Assembly (NCBI RefSeq): GCF_002102345.1
Contig: NZ_LQPP01000033.1
Span: forward strand, 124,001-188,000
From: Mycolicibacterium peregrinum
Lineage (GTDB): Bacteria > Actinomycetota > Actinomycetes > Mycobacteriales > Mycobacteriaceae
DNA length: 64,000 bases
Direction of reading: 5' to 3'
In this document: piece by piece, positions 52,401-61,461 of the stretch
How the letters are laid out: each line of letters opens with the position of its first letter
How positions within the stretch are numbered: the stretch's first letter is position 1
Position numbers and translations under genes: made by a program
Notes under the pieces: generated by a model
Databases searched by the model: none
Told to the model about the DNA's origin: nothing
Seen by the model: the letters and a program-made list of their open reading frames with translations, nothing else

Positions 52401-53599
52401 TTGCGCGGCGTGGTGAGTGTCGAGGCCAGCACCCCCGCCATCATCGCCAGACCGATCACGGTGCCGGCCACGGCGCGCCATCCCGCGGCGTCGAACGCCA
52501 GCCCGCCGACCCAGCCGATGACGCTGGATCCCGCGTAGTAGAAGAGGTTGTACAGCGAGGACGCTTGGGCTTTGCCGTCGCCGGCGGCGGCGCCCACCCA
52601 ACCCGAGGCGATCGCGTGCGCACCGAAGAAGCCGGCGGTGGCGATCACCAGCCCGATCAGCACTACGAAGACATTGCCGGCCAGCGTGATCGCGACCCCG
52701 GCGATCATCGTGGCGATCGAGCCGAGCAGCACGGTCTTGCGGCCGAACCGACTGGCCTCGGCGCCGGCGCGGGCGGAGGCCCAGGTGCCCGACAGGTAGG
52801 CCAGGAACACCAGGCTGACGACGGTCTGCGGCAGGTTGAACGGGGTGGCCATCAGCCGGAAACCGAGGAAGTTGTACATCGCCACGAAGCCGCCCATCAG
52901 CAGGAAGCCCTGGCTGTAGAGCACCAGTTGCCGGGGTGAGCGGAGGTTCTCGGCGAGCCGACGGCCCAGGTTGCGGCTGCGGGACGGGGTGAAGCCCCGT
53001 GCGGGCGGGGCGAGTTTGACGAACGCGAATGCCGACAGACCGCACAACACCGCGACCACGAGGACCCCGACGCGCCATCCGGCGAACTCGGCGATCGGCC
53101 CGGTCACGAGCCGGCCGGCCAATCCGCCGATGGTGGTGCCCGCGACGTAGGTGCCTGCTGCGCGGGCGGCATGCCCGGCGTCGATCTCCTCGGTGAGGTA
53201 GGCGATGGCCACCGCGGGCACGCCGCCCAGCATCAGTCCTTCGAGCAGCCGGCCGGACAGCAGCAGTGCGGCACTCGGGGCCAATGGCACGATCAGGCCG
53301 AGAACCGTTGCCGCAGTGATGGATATCGTCATGGCTTGGATCCGGCCGATGCGATCTGCCAGAGCGGACCACGGGATCACGCCCAGTGCCAGGCCGACGG
53401 TGGCCGCCGAGATCGTCAAGGCGGCGTGCGCGGCGCCAGTGCCCATGTCGTGGGCGATCAGGGGGAGTACGGCTTGCGGTGAGTACAGCTGGGCGAAGGT
53501 CGCGACGCCGGCGCAGAACAATGCGGCCAGCAGCCTCCGGTACTCGGTCGAGCCACGGGAATGCCCGCGCCATTCAACAGAGGTCAGGGAGGTGGACAC
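52346..53599 (-). CDS. MFS efflux transporter
   Basis: 417 residues with about twelve membrane segments; the MFS loop motif WSALADRIGRI lies after TM2 and ASRFGRK after TM8. Resembles the YnfM/AraJ-type drug or metabolite exporters. Preceded on the same strand by a LysR gene, 46 bases away. The C-terminal tail overlaps the convergent NTF2-like gene. Confidence 0.9.
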   Translation of the reverse strand: MSTSLTSVEWRGHSRGSTEYRRLLAALFCAGVATFAQLYSPQAVLPLIAHDMGTGAAHAALTISAATVGLALGVIPWSALADRIGRIQAMTISITAATVLGLIVPLAPSAALLLSGRLLEGLMLGGVPAVAIAYLTEEIDAGHAARAAGTYVAGTTIGGLAGRLVTGPIAEFAGWRVGVLVVAVLCGLSAFAFVKLAPPARGFTPSRSRNLGRRLAENLRSPRQLVLYSQGFLLMGGFVAMYNFLGFRLMATPFNLPQTVVSLVFLAYLSGTWASARAGAEASRFGRKTVLLGSIATMIAGVAITLAGNVFVVLIGLVIATAGFFGAHAIASGWVGAAAGDGKAQASSLYNLFYYAGSSVIGWVGGLAFDAAGWRAVAGTVIGLAMMAGVLASTLTTPRNYQSSMSRPCSDSGRGPK

Positions 53600-53645
53600 T
53601 CAGCCGACGGTAGGACGCCGGCAAAGATGTGTCCAATACATGATT

Positions 53646-54527
53646 TTACTCAATTTCATGAATATTTTGCATGATGAATTCGGCGAGGCGTGCCGCCGCG
53701 GGGGGCAGCGGGCGATCGGTGGTCCAGGTCAGTCCGATCTGGCGTTTGGCCGATGTCTCCGACAGCGGCACGTAGGCGGCTCCAGGCTCGGCCCGTTCGG
53801 GCCGGGGCACCGGGACCACCGCCACCCCGAAACCTGCGGCCACCAGCCCTTCCATGGTCGGGATCTCCATCGCCTCGAAGACCACCGGTGGCGAGATCCC
53901 GGCCTCGGCGCACAGTTCGTCGGTGAGCTGCCGCAACCCGAAGTCCGGCGCCAGGGCGACGAAGGGTTCGGCGCCGGCGTCGGCCAACCGGATCCTGGAC
54001 CGACGGGCGAAACGGTGCTCGCGCGGCACGGCCAGGCATAGCCGCTCCATATACAGCCCGCGCCAGCGAAAGCCCTCGGGTCGCGGCGAGGTGATCGCCA
54101 GGTCGGCTTCACCGCCGGCCAGGCGTTCGACGATCTCGTGGGCGGCACCCTGGAACAGCTCGAATCGCACCCGCGGAGCCTCGGTCCGGAACCGGCGCAA
54201 CAGATCCGGCACGTACCAGCCGGCCTGCGAATGCAGGAAGGCAAGCCGCACCGTCCCGGTATCCGGGTCACGCAATTCGGCGATTCTCTCGGTGGCCGTA
54301 CGGATTTCGCTGATGCTGCGGCGAGCGTGCTCCAAGAGGATGTGCCCGTAGGCGTTTAACCGAAGCCGCCGGTTCACCCGATCGAACAGCGGAACCCCCA
54401 CCTGCTCCTCGAGTCGGGCCAGTGCACGCGACAGGGTGGGTTGGCTGATGCCGAGTTCGGCTGCGGCGTCGGTGACATGCTCGGTTTCGGCGAGCACCAC
54501 GAACCACTGCAGCTCGTCCAGATGCAT
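53646..54527 (-). CDS. LysR-family regulator
   Basis: 293 residues from ATG 54527 (MHLDELQWFVVLAETEHVT). Winged helix with TDAAAELGISQPTLSRALAR, then a periplasmic-binding-like effector domain. Same strand as the MFS gene, 46 bases upstream, so it may control that exporter directly. Divergent from the response regulator gene, with 54 bases between starts. Confidence 0.91.
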   Translation of the reverse strand: MHLDELQWFVVLAETEHVTDAAAELGISQPTLSRALARLEEQVGVPLFDRVNRRLRLNAYGHILLEHARRSISEIRTATERIAELRDPDTGTVRLAFLHSQAGWYVPDLLRRFRTEAPRVRFELFQGAAHEIVERLAGGEADLAITSPRPEGFRWRGLYMERLCLAVPREHRFARRSRIRLADAGAEPFVALAPDFGLRQLTDELCAEAGISPPVVFEAMEIPTMEGLVAAGFGVAVVPVPRPERAEPGAAYVPLSETSAKRQIGLTWTTDRPLPPAAARLAEFIMQNIHEIE

Positions 54528-54581
54528 ACCGCTGACTCTAAACGCGCTGATCACCGGCCAGCCTGTGCCATGCTGTGTCGC

Positions 54582-55220
54582 ATGGTCGCCAAGGTGCGGG
54601 TGGTCGTCGGTGATGACCACCCGATGTTCCGCGAGGGCGTCGTGCGCGCCTTGACCTCCAGCGGCGAGATCGACGTTGTGGCCGAGGCCGACAACGGCGC
54701 CGACGCACTGGAATTGATCCGGACCCACCAGCCGCAGGTGGCCCTGCTCGACTACCGCATGCCACAACTCGACGGGGCCCAGGTGGCGGCCGCGGTCAGC
54801 CGTGACGAGTTGCCCACCCGGGTGTTGCTGGTCTCCGCGCACGACGAGTCGGCGATCGTCTACACCGCGTTGCAGCAGGGGGCGGCCGGATTCCTGTCCA
54901 AGGAGTCCACCCGGAGCGAGCTGGTGAACGCCGTGCTGTCATGTGCCAAAGGCCGCGACGTCCTCGATCCCAACCTGGCGGCCGGGCTGGCCGGCGAAAT
55001 CCGTCGTCGCAACGAACCCGAGGTCCCGGTGCTCAGCCCACGGGAACGTGAGGTGCTCGACCTGATCGCCAAGGGGCTTTCCATCCCGGCCATGGCCAAG
55101 CAGCTGTTCCTGGCCCCGTCGACCGTGAAAACCCACGTGCAGCGCCTGTACGAGAAGCTGGGTGTCAGTGATCGGGGCGCGGCAGTCGCGGAGGCGATGC
55201 GCCGCCGGCTGCTGGACTGA
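54582..55220 (+). CDS. NarL/LuxR-family response regulator
   Basis: 212 residues. Receiver domain with the phosphorylation site Asp57 (LLDYRMP) and acidic GDDHPMF pocket, then a LuxR helix-turn-helix (LSPREREVLDLIAKGLSIPA, residues ~148-205). ATG 54582 preferred over an upstream frame that lies in the LysR gene. The histidine kinase follows one base after its stop. Confidence 0.92.
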   Translation: MVAKVRVVVGDDHPMFREGVVRALTSSGEIDVVAEADNGADALELIRTHQPQVALLDYRMPQLDGAQVAAAVSRDELPTRVLLVSAHDESAIVYTALQQGAAGFLSKESTRSELVNAVLSCAKGRDVLDPNLAAGLAGEIRRRNEPEVPVLSPREREVLDLIAKGLSIPAMAKQLFLAPSTVKTHVQRLYEKLGVSDRGAAVAEAMRRRLLD

Positions 55221-55221
55221 C

Positions 55222-56388
55222 ATGGCAGGCGGGCGCGTCGTCGAATTCTTCACCACCCAGCCCGTTCGGGTCTCGGCGCTGCTGCGGCTGCCGCTGATCG
55301 GTCTGATCGTGGTGCTGGTCTCGGTGTGGGATGTCGACCACTGGTTGCCTGTCCTGTACGCGGTGATCCTGAGCGTCTACGCCGCTGTGGCGGTGCTGTG
55401 GCTGGTGGTGGTGTTCCGCGGGCCCATGCCGCCGTGGGCCGAATGGGCCTCGACCGCAGTCGACGTCCTGGTGCTCGTCGCCCTGTGCGCCGTCTCGGGC
55501 GGGGCCACCGCGGCGCTGCTGCCGGTGTTCTTCCTGTTACCCATATCCGTTGCGTTCCAAGACCGTCCATGGCTGACCGCACTGCTCGGCGGCAGCACCG
55601 CAGTGGGATATCTCGCGGTGTGGATCCTGTATTCCGAGCGCGACGACAACGTCGGACTGCCCGACATCGTGTACATGCACGTGGGCTTTCTGGCCTGGCT
55701 GGCGGTCGCGTCGGCCGCGCTGTCATTTGTGCTGGCGCGCCGTTCGGCGCGGGTACGGACCCTGATGGAGGTGCGTCGCCAGCTGGTGTCGGAATCCACC
55801 AGGGCCGACGATCTGCGCAATGCCGAACTGGCCGAGCACCTCCACGACGGGCCACTGCAGACCCTGCTCGCCGCGCGCCTCGAACTCGACGAGATCCGCG
55901 AACGCATCCCGGATCCCGGCCTGGACCGCGTCCATGCCGCACTGCAGGAGACCGCCGTCGGACTGCGCTCCACCGTCACCGCGCTGCATCCGCAGGTCCT
56001 GGCTCAGCTGGGACTCACCCCGGCGGTGCGGGAACTATTGCGTCAGTATGAGACTCGGCCGGATATCACGGTGCGGGCGGATCTGGAGGACGTCGGGCGC
56101 CCCGTTGGCCAGGCGCTGCTGTACCGCGCCGCGCGCGAACTGCTGGCCAACATCAACAAACATGCCGGGGCGTCCACGATTTCGGTCGGCCTCTACCGTT
56201 CGGGGGAGCGCGTCGTGCTGACCGTGGCCGACAACGGCAAGGGATTCGACCCGGCGATACTGGCGCAGTCCGTCGCCGAGGGACACATCGGGCTGGCCTC
56301 ACTGCAGGTGCGCATCGATGCCATGGGCGGCTCGATGGCGATCAGCTCGGAGCCCGGGTTCGGCACCCAGGTCCGGGTCACGCTGTAG
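55222..56388 (+). CDS. NarL-type sensor histidine kinase
   Basis: 388 residues. About five membrane helices (20-170) without a large outside loop, then HisKA_3 with the phosphorylated His208 in AEHLHDGPLQTLL and an ATPase domain with RELLANINKHA (N box) and VADNGKGFDP (G box). It works with the response regulator encoded just before it. Sensing is probably inside the membrane. Signal unknown. Confidence 0.92.
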   Translation: MAGGRVVEFFTTQPVRVSALLRLPLIGLIVVLVSVWDVDHWLPVLYAVILSVYAAVAVLWLVVVFRGPMPPWAEWASTAVDVLVLVALCAVSGGATAALLPVFFLLPISVAFQDRPWLTALLGGSTAVGYLAVWILYSERDDNVGLPDIVYMHVGFLAWLAVASAALSFVLARRSARVRTLMEVRRQLVSESTRADDLRNAELAEHLHDGPLQTLLAARLELDEIRERIPDPGLDRVHAALQETAVGLRSTVTALHPQVLAQLGLTPAVRELLRQYETRPDITVRADLEDVGRPVGQALLYRAARELLANINKHAGASTISVGLYRSGERVVLTVADNGKGFDPAILAQSVAEGHIGLASLQVRIDAMGGSMAISSEPGFGTQVRVTL

Positions 56389-56394
56389 CCGCGC

Positions 56395-58008
56395 CTATTT
56401 CACGCAGGGGATGCCGGAGACCTTCATCTGGCTCAGGTCAGTGGGGGCCGGGGTGTAGGTACCGGTCGCGGTGGCGGCCACCGTCGTCACCGGCGTGCTG
56501 GGCGTGGTCTCTTCCGTCGTCTCGCTGCTCGACTCCCAGGTGGAGTCCGAACCGGACTCCGATGTCGCATCGCTGGATCCCGACAGGTATTCGTCACCGG
56601 GGAAATCGGTCCCCAGCGTCAGCTGGACGGTGCCGGCCAGCACTTCGGACGACGGGTTTGCGATCACACCGAGCTCGTCGGCCAGCGATTGAGCAGCGGC
56701 CTCGGCGCCGGTCCCGTAGTCGATCGTGGTGGTGGCAGCCAGCGACTCGCCGTCACCGATCTGCCCCTCGGTGAATCCGTGTGCGCCAAAGGTGGTTTCG
56801 AGCTGGGCAGCCAGTCCGCTGTAGGTCGACGCGTTGATCACGTCGAGCACCGCACCATGGCCGTTGAGCGTCTGAGCCTTGCTGGTGGGTGCCGATGACG
56901 ACGCGGCGTCGTCTTTGGAGACGAGGTCGTGCACGATCTTGCGGATCGTCGGCACATCGACGAGGTTGATGTCCTCGCCGTAGGAATTCTGGCTGAACTC
57001 CTTGATCGGCAGCGTGTAGAGCGTCGGTGGCTTGTCGGTCAGAGCGGAGGCCCGTCGGGCGAAGCTGGGCAGGTCGAATCCGGCGTCCAACGCGACGTTC
57101 TGCTTGACCACGCCGAGCAGGCTGCGCAGTCCGGTTGGGCTGTTCAGCGTTCCGCTGTGGCCCAGCGCCGATACCAGTGCCGCGATGAAGGCCTGTTGAC
57201 GGCGGGTGCGGTCGAGGTCGGTGAAGTTCTCGTCGTTGACGTCGCGACGCTGACGCACGAAGGCCATCGCCTGGGCCGCGTTGATCTCCTGGACACCCTG
57301 GTGGAAGTCGGCACCGGAGTATGGATCTGAGGTGTCGGCGTTGAGGCAGACGGTGATCGGCGCCACGGCCTTGGCGATCTCGAAGAACGCGCCGAGGGTG
57401 ACCTCGACGAAATGGTCGATCGGGATGCCGAGCAGGTTGCGGACCGTGGCGATCTCCGCCTTGCGGCCCGCCTCACGGGCCTGCTGCTCATGGCTGGCCG
57501 TGTCCCCGCTGTCGGACTCCAGCGACTCCATCTCCCGCTGGTAGGCGAACCCGTAGGCCTGCTTGACCTTGCCCTTGCACGGCGAGACATCGCACCCGGC
57601 GAGGTCCACATAGTCGTCGCGGGGAATCGAGAACGCGGTGGCCGGGCCGCCGTCGCCGGGCAGGTGCACCACGATCAGCACGTTGGCGTTGTAGCCGCCG
57701 ACGGTCTCATCGCCGGCGTGCAGGGCCTGGTAGACATCCTCGGGCAGCGGGTTGCCGTGCTGATCGAGTCGGCTGTCCAGCCCCATGATCAGGATGTTCT
57801 CGGTATCGCCGGCCGACATCGGCCCACCGTCGAGGGCGTTGGACGTGGTGATGCCGTCCAGTGCCCCGTGGTAGGTCACCCAGCCCGCACCGGTACCGGC
57901 CACCACGGACGCCGCCACCAGGCCGACTGCGGCGCGGCGGGCGGCCCGCACGCCCCGACGCGGCATACGGTGCCGGGGGACGCTGGCGGTGTGGGCAGGT
58001 GTGTTCAT
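56395..58008 (-). CDS. LytR-CpsA-Psr (LCP) family cell-wall ligase
   Basis: 537 residues. N-terminal cytosolic tail and one membrane helix (~27-47), then the LCP domain (NILIMGLDSR, FSIPRDDYVDL, INAAQAMAFVRQRRD) and a C-terminal LytR_C domain (DVINASTYSGLAAQL). In mycobacteria LCP enzymes attach arabinogalactan to peptidoglycan. Cys pairs in GCDVSPCKG are probably oxidised outside the cell. Ser/Thr-rich tail. Convergent with the kinase gene, six bases apart. Confidence 0.92.
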   Translation of the reverse strand: MNTPAHTASVPRHRMPRRGVRAARRAAVGLVAASVVAGTGAGWVTYHGALDGITTSNALDGGPMSAGDTENILIMGLDSRLDQHGNPLPEDVYQALHAGDETVGGYNANVLIVVHLPGDGGPATAFSIPRDDYVDLAGCDVSPCKGKVKQAYGFAYQREMESLESDSGDTASHEQQAREAGRKAEIATVRNLLGIPIDHFVEVTLGAFFEIAKAVAPITVCLNADTSDPYSGADFHQGVQEINAAQAMAFVRQRRDVNDENFTDLDRTRRQQAFIAALVSALGHSGTLNSPTGLRSLLGVVKQNVALDAGFDLPSFARRASALTDKPPTLYTLPIKEFSQNSYGEDINLVDVPTIRKIVHDLVSKDDAASSSAPTSKAQTLNGHGAVLDVINASTYSGLAAQLETTFGAHGFTEGQIGDGESLAATTTIDYGTGAEAAAQSLADELGVIANPSSEVLAGTVQLTLGTDFPGDEYLSGSSDATSESGSDSTWESSSETTEETTPSTPVTTVAATATGTYTPAPTDLSQMKVSGIPCVK

Positions 58009-58099
58009 TGCCCTGTCATTATGGGGCCGTTCGCTGAGACTCGTTCCACCGGGGAAAATTGCTGGTCAACGCCGACGTCTTGGCATTAGCGTGCGCAGG

Positions 58100-59014
58100 A
58101 TGAAATTGCGCATCGCCGTCGTCGTGCTGCTGTTGGCCGTGGTGGCGTTGCTGCTGAATGAACTGGTGGCGACCAAGGAGCACCGCCGGGCCGAGCCGTT
58201 CGCGGGCGGGCACGTGCTGGAACTGGACGGTCCCGACCTCAACGTGCGTGAGTACGGGCCGCCGGGGGAACGCGCGGTGGTGTTGCTGCACGGGTACTCG
58301 GCCTCCATCCAGTGGTGGGAGAAGGTGGCCCCGCAGCTGGCCCGCGACCAGCGGGTGATCGCGATCGATCTGGTCGGGCACGGCGGCTCGGAGGCGCCCG
58401 CCGACGGCGCCGCGTACCGCTCGGATGCGCAGGCCACGGCGGTGCGCAACGCGCTCGTGGCACTCGGCGTGCGTCACGCGGTGCTGATCGGCCATTCGAT
58501 GGGCGGAGCGGTCTCGGCCGAACTGGCCCGGCAGTATCCCGACCTGGTGGAGCGGGTCGTGGTCTCGGACACCCCGGGAGCGGATGATTTGGTCAGCATG
58601 CCGCTGCTCGGAAAAATGGTGTGCTGGCCGGTGATCGGGCCGGCGATGGATCTTGTCCGCGGCGTCGACGCGATCAGCGAGAGTTCACTGCAGACCGGGT
58701 TCGCCGCCGACTATCCGGTGCCCGACTACGCGCACCGTTCGTTGGAGCGCCTCACCTACACCGGGTTGTGCGACTCCACCGAAGGCCCGCACCCGACCGT
58801 CGAAACGCTTGCCGCACTGCACAAGCCGGTGCTCGTGCTGTGGGGCGACGAGGATGTGCTGACCCCGACGGCGCCCAATGTGCAGCGCTACACCGCGGCC
58901 GGGCTGGCGCCCTTGGTGGTCAAAGATTCCGGACACACTCCGATGGTCGAACAGCCCGATCAGTTCCTGGCCGCGGTGACGTCGTTCGTCACGACCCCAG
59001 CCCCCGCGAGATGA
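58100..59014 (+). CDS. Alpha/beta hydrolase, membrane-anchored
   Basis: 304 residues. One N-terminal hydrophobic helix (4-22) anchors or exports it; then the hydrolase fold with LLHGYSASIQWW oxyanion loop, nucleophile Ser133 in GHSMGG, acid in LWGDEDVLTP and His in DSGHTPMVEQ. Substrate unknown. The 3' 26 bases overlap the convergent acyl-CoA dehydrogenase gene. Confidence 0.89.
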   Translation: MKLRIAVVVLLLAVVALLLNELVATKEHRRAEPFAGGHVLELDGPDLNVREYGPPGERAVVLLHGYSASIQWWEKVAPQLARDQRVIAIDLVGHGGSEAPADGAAYRSDAQATAVRNALVALGVRHAVLIGHSMGGAVSAELARQYPDLVERVVVSDTPGADDLVSMPLLGKMVCWPVIGPAMDLVRGVDAISESSLQTGFAADYPVPDYAHRSLERLTYTGLCDSTEGPHPTVETLAALHKPVLVLWGDEDVLTPTAPNVQRYTAAGLAPLVVKDSGHTPMVEQPDQFLAAVTSFVTTPAPAR

Positions 59015-60128
59015 CCAGGCGCTGAATCTGATTGGTGCCTTCGAAGATCTGGGTGATCTTGGCTTCCCGCATGAACCGCTCGACCCGGAAGTCGCGGGTG
59101 TAGCCGACGCCGCCGAACACCTGGACGGCGTCGGTGGTGACCTTCATCGCCGCGTCGGTGGCGATCAGCTTGGCGACGCTGGCCTGGGTTGAATAGGGCA
59201 GGCCGAGGTCTCGACGGCGCGCGGCGTCCAGATAGGTGGCGCGGGCGCTGACCACCGCGGCGGCCATGTCGGCCAACAGGAACCCGAGGCCCTGATGGTC
59301 GATGATCTTGCGGCCGAACGTGGTTCGTTCGTTGGCGTACCGGACTGCTTCGTCCAGGGCGGCCTGGGCGATGCCGACCGCGACGGCGGCGATGCCGAGC
59401 CGACCGGAGTCCAGCGCGGAGAACGCGATCGACAGGCCCTGGCCCTCGGTGCCGATCAGCCGATCCGCGTCGAGGCGGGCGTTGTCGTAGAACGCCGAGG
59501 TGGTCGGGACCGCGTGCAGGCCCATCTTCTCCTCGGGCTTCCCGAAGCTCAGGCCCTCGAGATCGGCGGGAACCAGGAAGCACGAGATGCCCTTGGAGCC
59601 CTCTCCAGTGCGGGCGAACAGAGTGTAGAAATCGGCCTTTCCACCGTGGGTGATCCACGCCTTCGAGCCGTTGAGGACGTAGTTGTCGCCGTCGCGGGTG
59701 GCCTTGCAGTTCAGGGCGGCGGCATCGGAGCCGGCCTGCGGTTCGGACAGGCTGTAGGCGCCGATCTGGTCACCGGCGAGCATGCCGGGCAGCCAGCGCT
59801 GCTTCTGTTCCTCGGTGCCGTAGGCCAGCAGCGGGTGCGACGAGAGACTGTGCACGCTGACCGCGACGCCGATCGCGGCCCACCGCGTCGCGATCTCCTC
59901 CAGAACCTGCAGGTAGACCTCGTAGGGCTGGCCACCGCCACTCCACTCCTCGGGCTGGGGCAGGCTCAGCAGCCCCGCCGCGCCGAGTTGGGCCATGACC
60001 CCTTCGGGGTACTTCTCGGCACGCTCGTACTCATCGACGATCGGGTCGAGGACCTTGTCGGCGATATCGCGGGTCAGCGCGATGAGGTCACGAGCGTCGT
60101 CGGAGGGAAGGAGGCGATCAACCGGCAT
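58989..60128 (-). CDS. Acyl-CoA dehydrogenase
   Basis: 379 residues from ATG 60128 (MPVDRLLPSDDARDLI). All domains are present: YSLSEPQAGSDAAALNCKA and WITHGGKADFYT bind FAD, and the C-terminal FEGTNQIQRLVISR contains the catalytic Glu. The order of motifs is that of short/medium-chain enzymes. Upstream open frame to 60323 has no support. Confidence 0.92.
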   Translation of the reverse strand: MPVDRLLPSDDARDLIALTRDIADKVLDPIVDEYERAEKYPEGVMAQLGAAGLLSLPQPEEWSGGGQPYEVYLQVLEEIATRWAAIGVAVSVHSLSSHPLLAYGTEEQKQRWLPGMLAGDQIGAYSLSEPQAGSDAAALNCKATRDGDNYVLNGSKAWITHGGKADFYTLFARTGEGSKGISCFLVPADLEGLSFGKPEEKMGLHAVPTTSAFYDNARLDADRLIGTEGQGLSIAFSALDSGRLGIAAVAVGIAQAALDEAVRYANERTTFGRKIIDHQGLGFLLADMAAAVVSARATYLDAARRRDLGLPYSTQASVAKLIATDAAMKVTTDAVQVFGGVGYTRDFRVERFMREAKITQIFEGTNQIQRLVISRGLGS

Positions 60129-60177
60129 ACTTGCACATCCTAGTTTCTTCGCTCGGTGGGAGGCGATCCCCGGCGCC

Positions 60178-61338
60178 CTATGAAGCCGGGGTGCGCAACA
60201 GCCCGGCGATGTCGGGATCGAGTTGCTGCAGGGCGACGATGACCGCCACCCGGTAGTCGCGGCCGATGTGTGAGCGCACGGTGGTAGTGCGGCCACGCCG
60301 CTCGGGTGGTCTGATCTCGTCAATACGCGATTCGAGGGCGACGATCAGATCCTCGAACTCGGTGATGAGCCCGGACAGGATGAGGACCTCCGGATCAAAG
60401 AGCGCTTCGGCGAGGATCGCGGTGTGCGCGATCCGGTCGATCACATCGCGGATGATCTTCTGGGCGGTCGGGTTTCGACTCGTATCCTGCGCCACCGCGT
60501 CGAGGTCGATGTCCTTCAGCGGTAGACCTTCGGTCTGCGGGGCGACGGGTTGCATCGCGTGCAGCGACATACCGGCGTCGACGCAACCGGTTCTGCCGCA
60601 AAGGCATTGCGCCTCGCTGCCCGCAATCGGCATGTGTCCGATGGCTCCGGCGACTCCGGTGGCGCCGGAATACGGTCGCCCGCCGATGATCAGACCGACA
60701 TCGACATGGCCTCCGCAATTAAGTACGAGTGCCGAACGTACCTCCCTGGCCTCGCCGGCAATCGTCTCGGCGAGCGTCATGGCTTGTGTTGTGTCCAAAA
60801 CGGCGGTCGGTACTCCGAGGGCGTGCGAGATGGGTTGGCCCAGCTCTACCTCGGACCACCCGAGCGACTTGGATTCCACGACGAATCCGGTTGTGCTGTC
60901 GATGAATCCGGGTATGCAGATGCCCGCGGCGGCGACGGATTCCACCGCTGGGTCCTCGATCAGCTGTTTGGCGATCCGGATGATCGAGCGGATCACCGAC
61001 GCGGCCGCTCTGCCTGCCGTGGGTGTCTCATCTTCGTGGGTGATGTTGCCCGTTGCGTCGGCGACGGCGATACGTGCGCGACGTTCGTCTATCCAGATTC
61101 CGAGGACCCGACGTGCGTGCGGATTGCAGCCGAGAAGTTTGCGAGGCCGGCCACGGTAACCCGGACCCTCGACGCGGGAATCCAGTTCGACCAGGGTGCC
61201 GTCCTCGATCAGCTCACCGACGAGGGTGGTGATGGAGGGACGGCTCAGCCCGAGGCGATCAGCCAGATCGGCTCGAGCGAGCGGACCCTCGGTCCGCAAC
61301 AGGTGGACGACGCGCTGGCGGTGCAGCAGGTGCAACAC
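60178..61338 (-). CDS. ROK-family transcriptional repressor
   Basis: 386 residues. Winged helix (ARADLADRLGLSRPSITTLV), then a ROK sugar-kinase-like domain with the zinc motif CLCGRTGCVD, but with its ATP-binding loop reduced, so probably a regulator. The listed start is GTG 61338. An in-frame CTG at 61374 sits five bases after a perfect AAGGAGG (61386-61380) and would add KRSESARREKQ, a stretch that looks like a real helix start; the true N-terminus may be there. Divergent from the large exported protein gene. Confidence 0.86.
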   Translation of the reverse strand: MLHLLHRQRVVHLLRTEGPLARADLADRLGLSRPSITTLVGELIEDGTLVELDSRVEGPGYRGRPRKLLGCNPHARRVLGIWIDERRARIAVADATGNITHEDETPTAGRAAASVIRSIIRIAKQLIEDPAVESVAAAGICIPGFIDSTTGFVVESKSLGWSEVELGQPISHALGVPTAVLDTTQAMTLAETIAGEAREVRSALVLNCGGHVDVGLIIGGRPYSGATGVAGAIGHMPIAGSEAQCLCGRTGCVDAGMSLHAMQPVAPQTEGLPLKDIDLDAVAQDTSRNPTAQKIIRDVIDRIAHTAILAEALFDPEVLILSGLITEFEDLIVALESRIDEIRPPERRGRTTTVRSHIGRDYRVAVIVALQQLDPDIAGLLRTPAS

Positions 61339-61433
61339 CTGCTTTTCCCGGCGCGCTGATTCTGACCGCTTCAGCGGAACCTCCTTGACGGCGTCGTAAG
61401 GCGGCTGCTATTAAGTTCGTCACAGAAATTAAA

Positions 61434-61443
61434 TAGGTACCTA
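61434..61443. promoter_or_regulatory. Palindrome between ROK gene and exported protein gene
   Basis: TAGGTACCTA is a perfect 10-base palindrome 18 bases before ATG 61462. Just left, CTATTAAG (61408-61415) and TTAAATAG (61429-61436) form an imperfect inverted repeat across an A/T-rich stretch. These are candidate operators for the divergent ROK repressor. Confidence 0.4.
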
Positions 61444-61461
61444 GGGCATCGGAGCCAGGCC

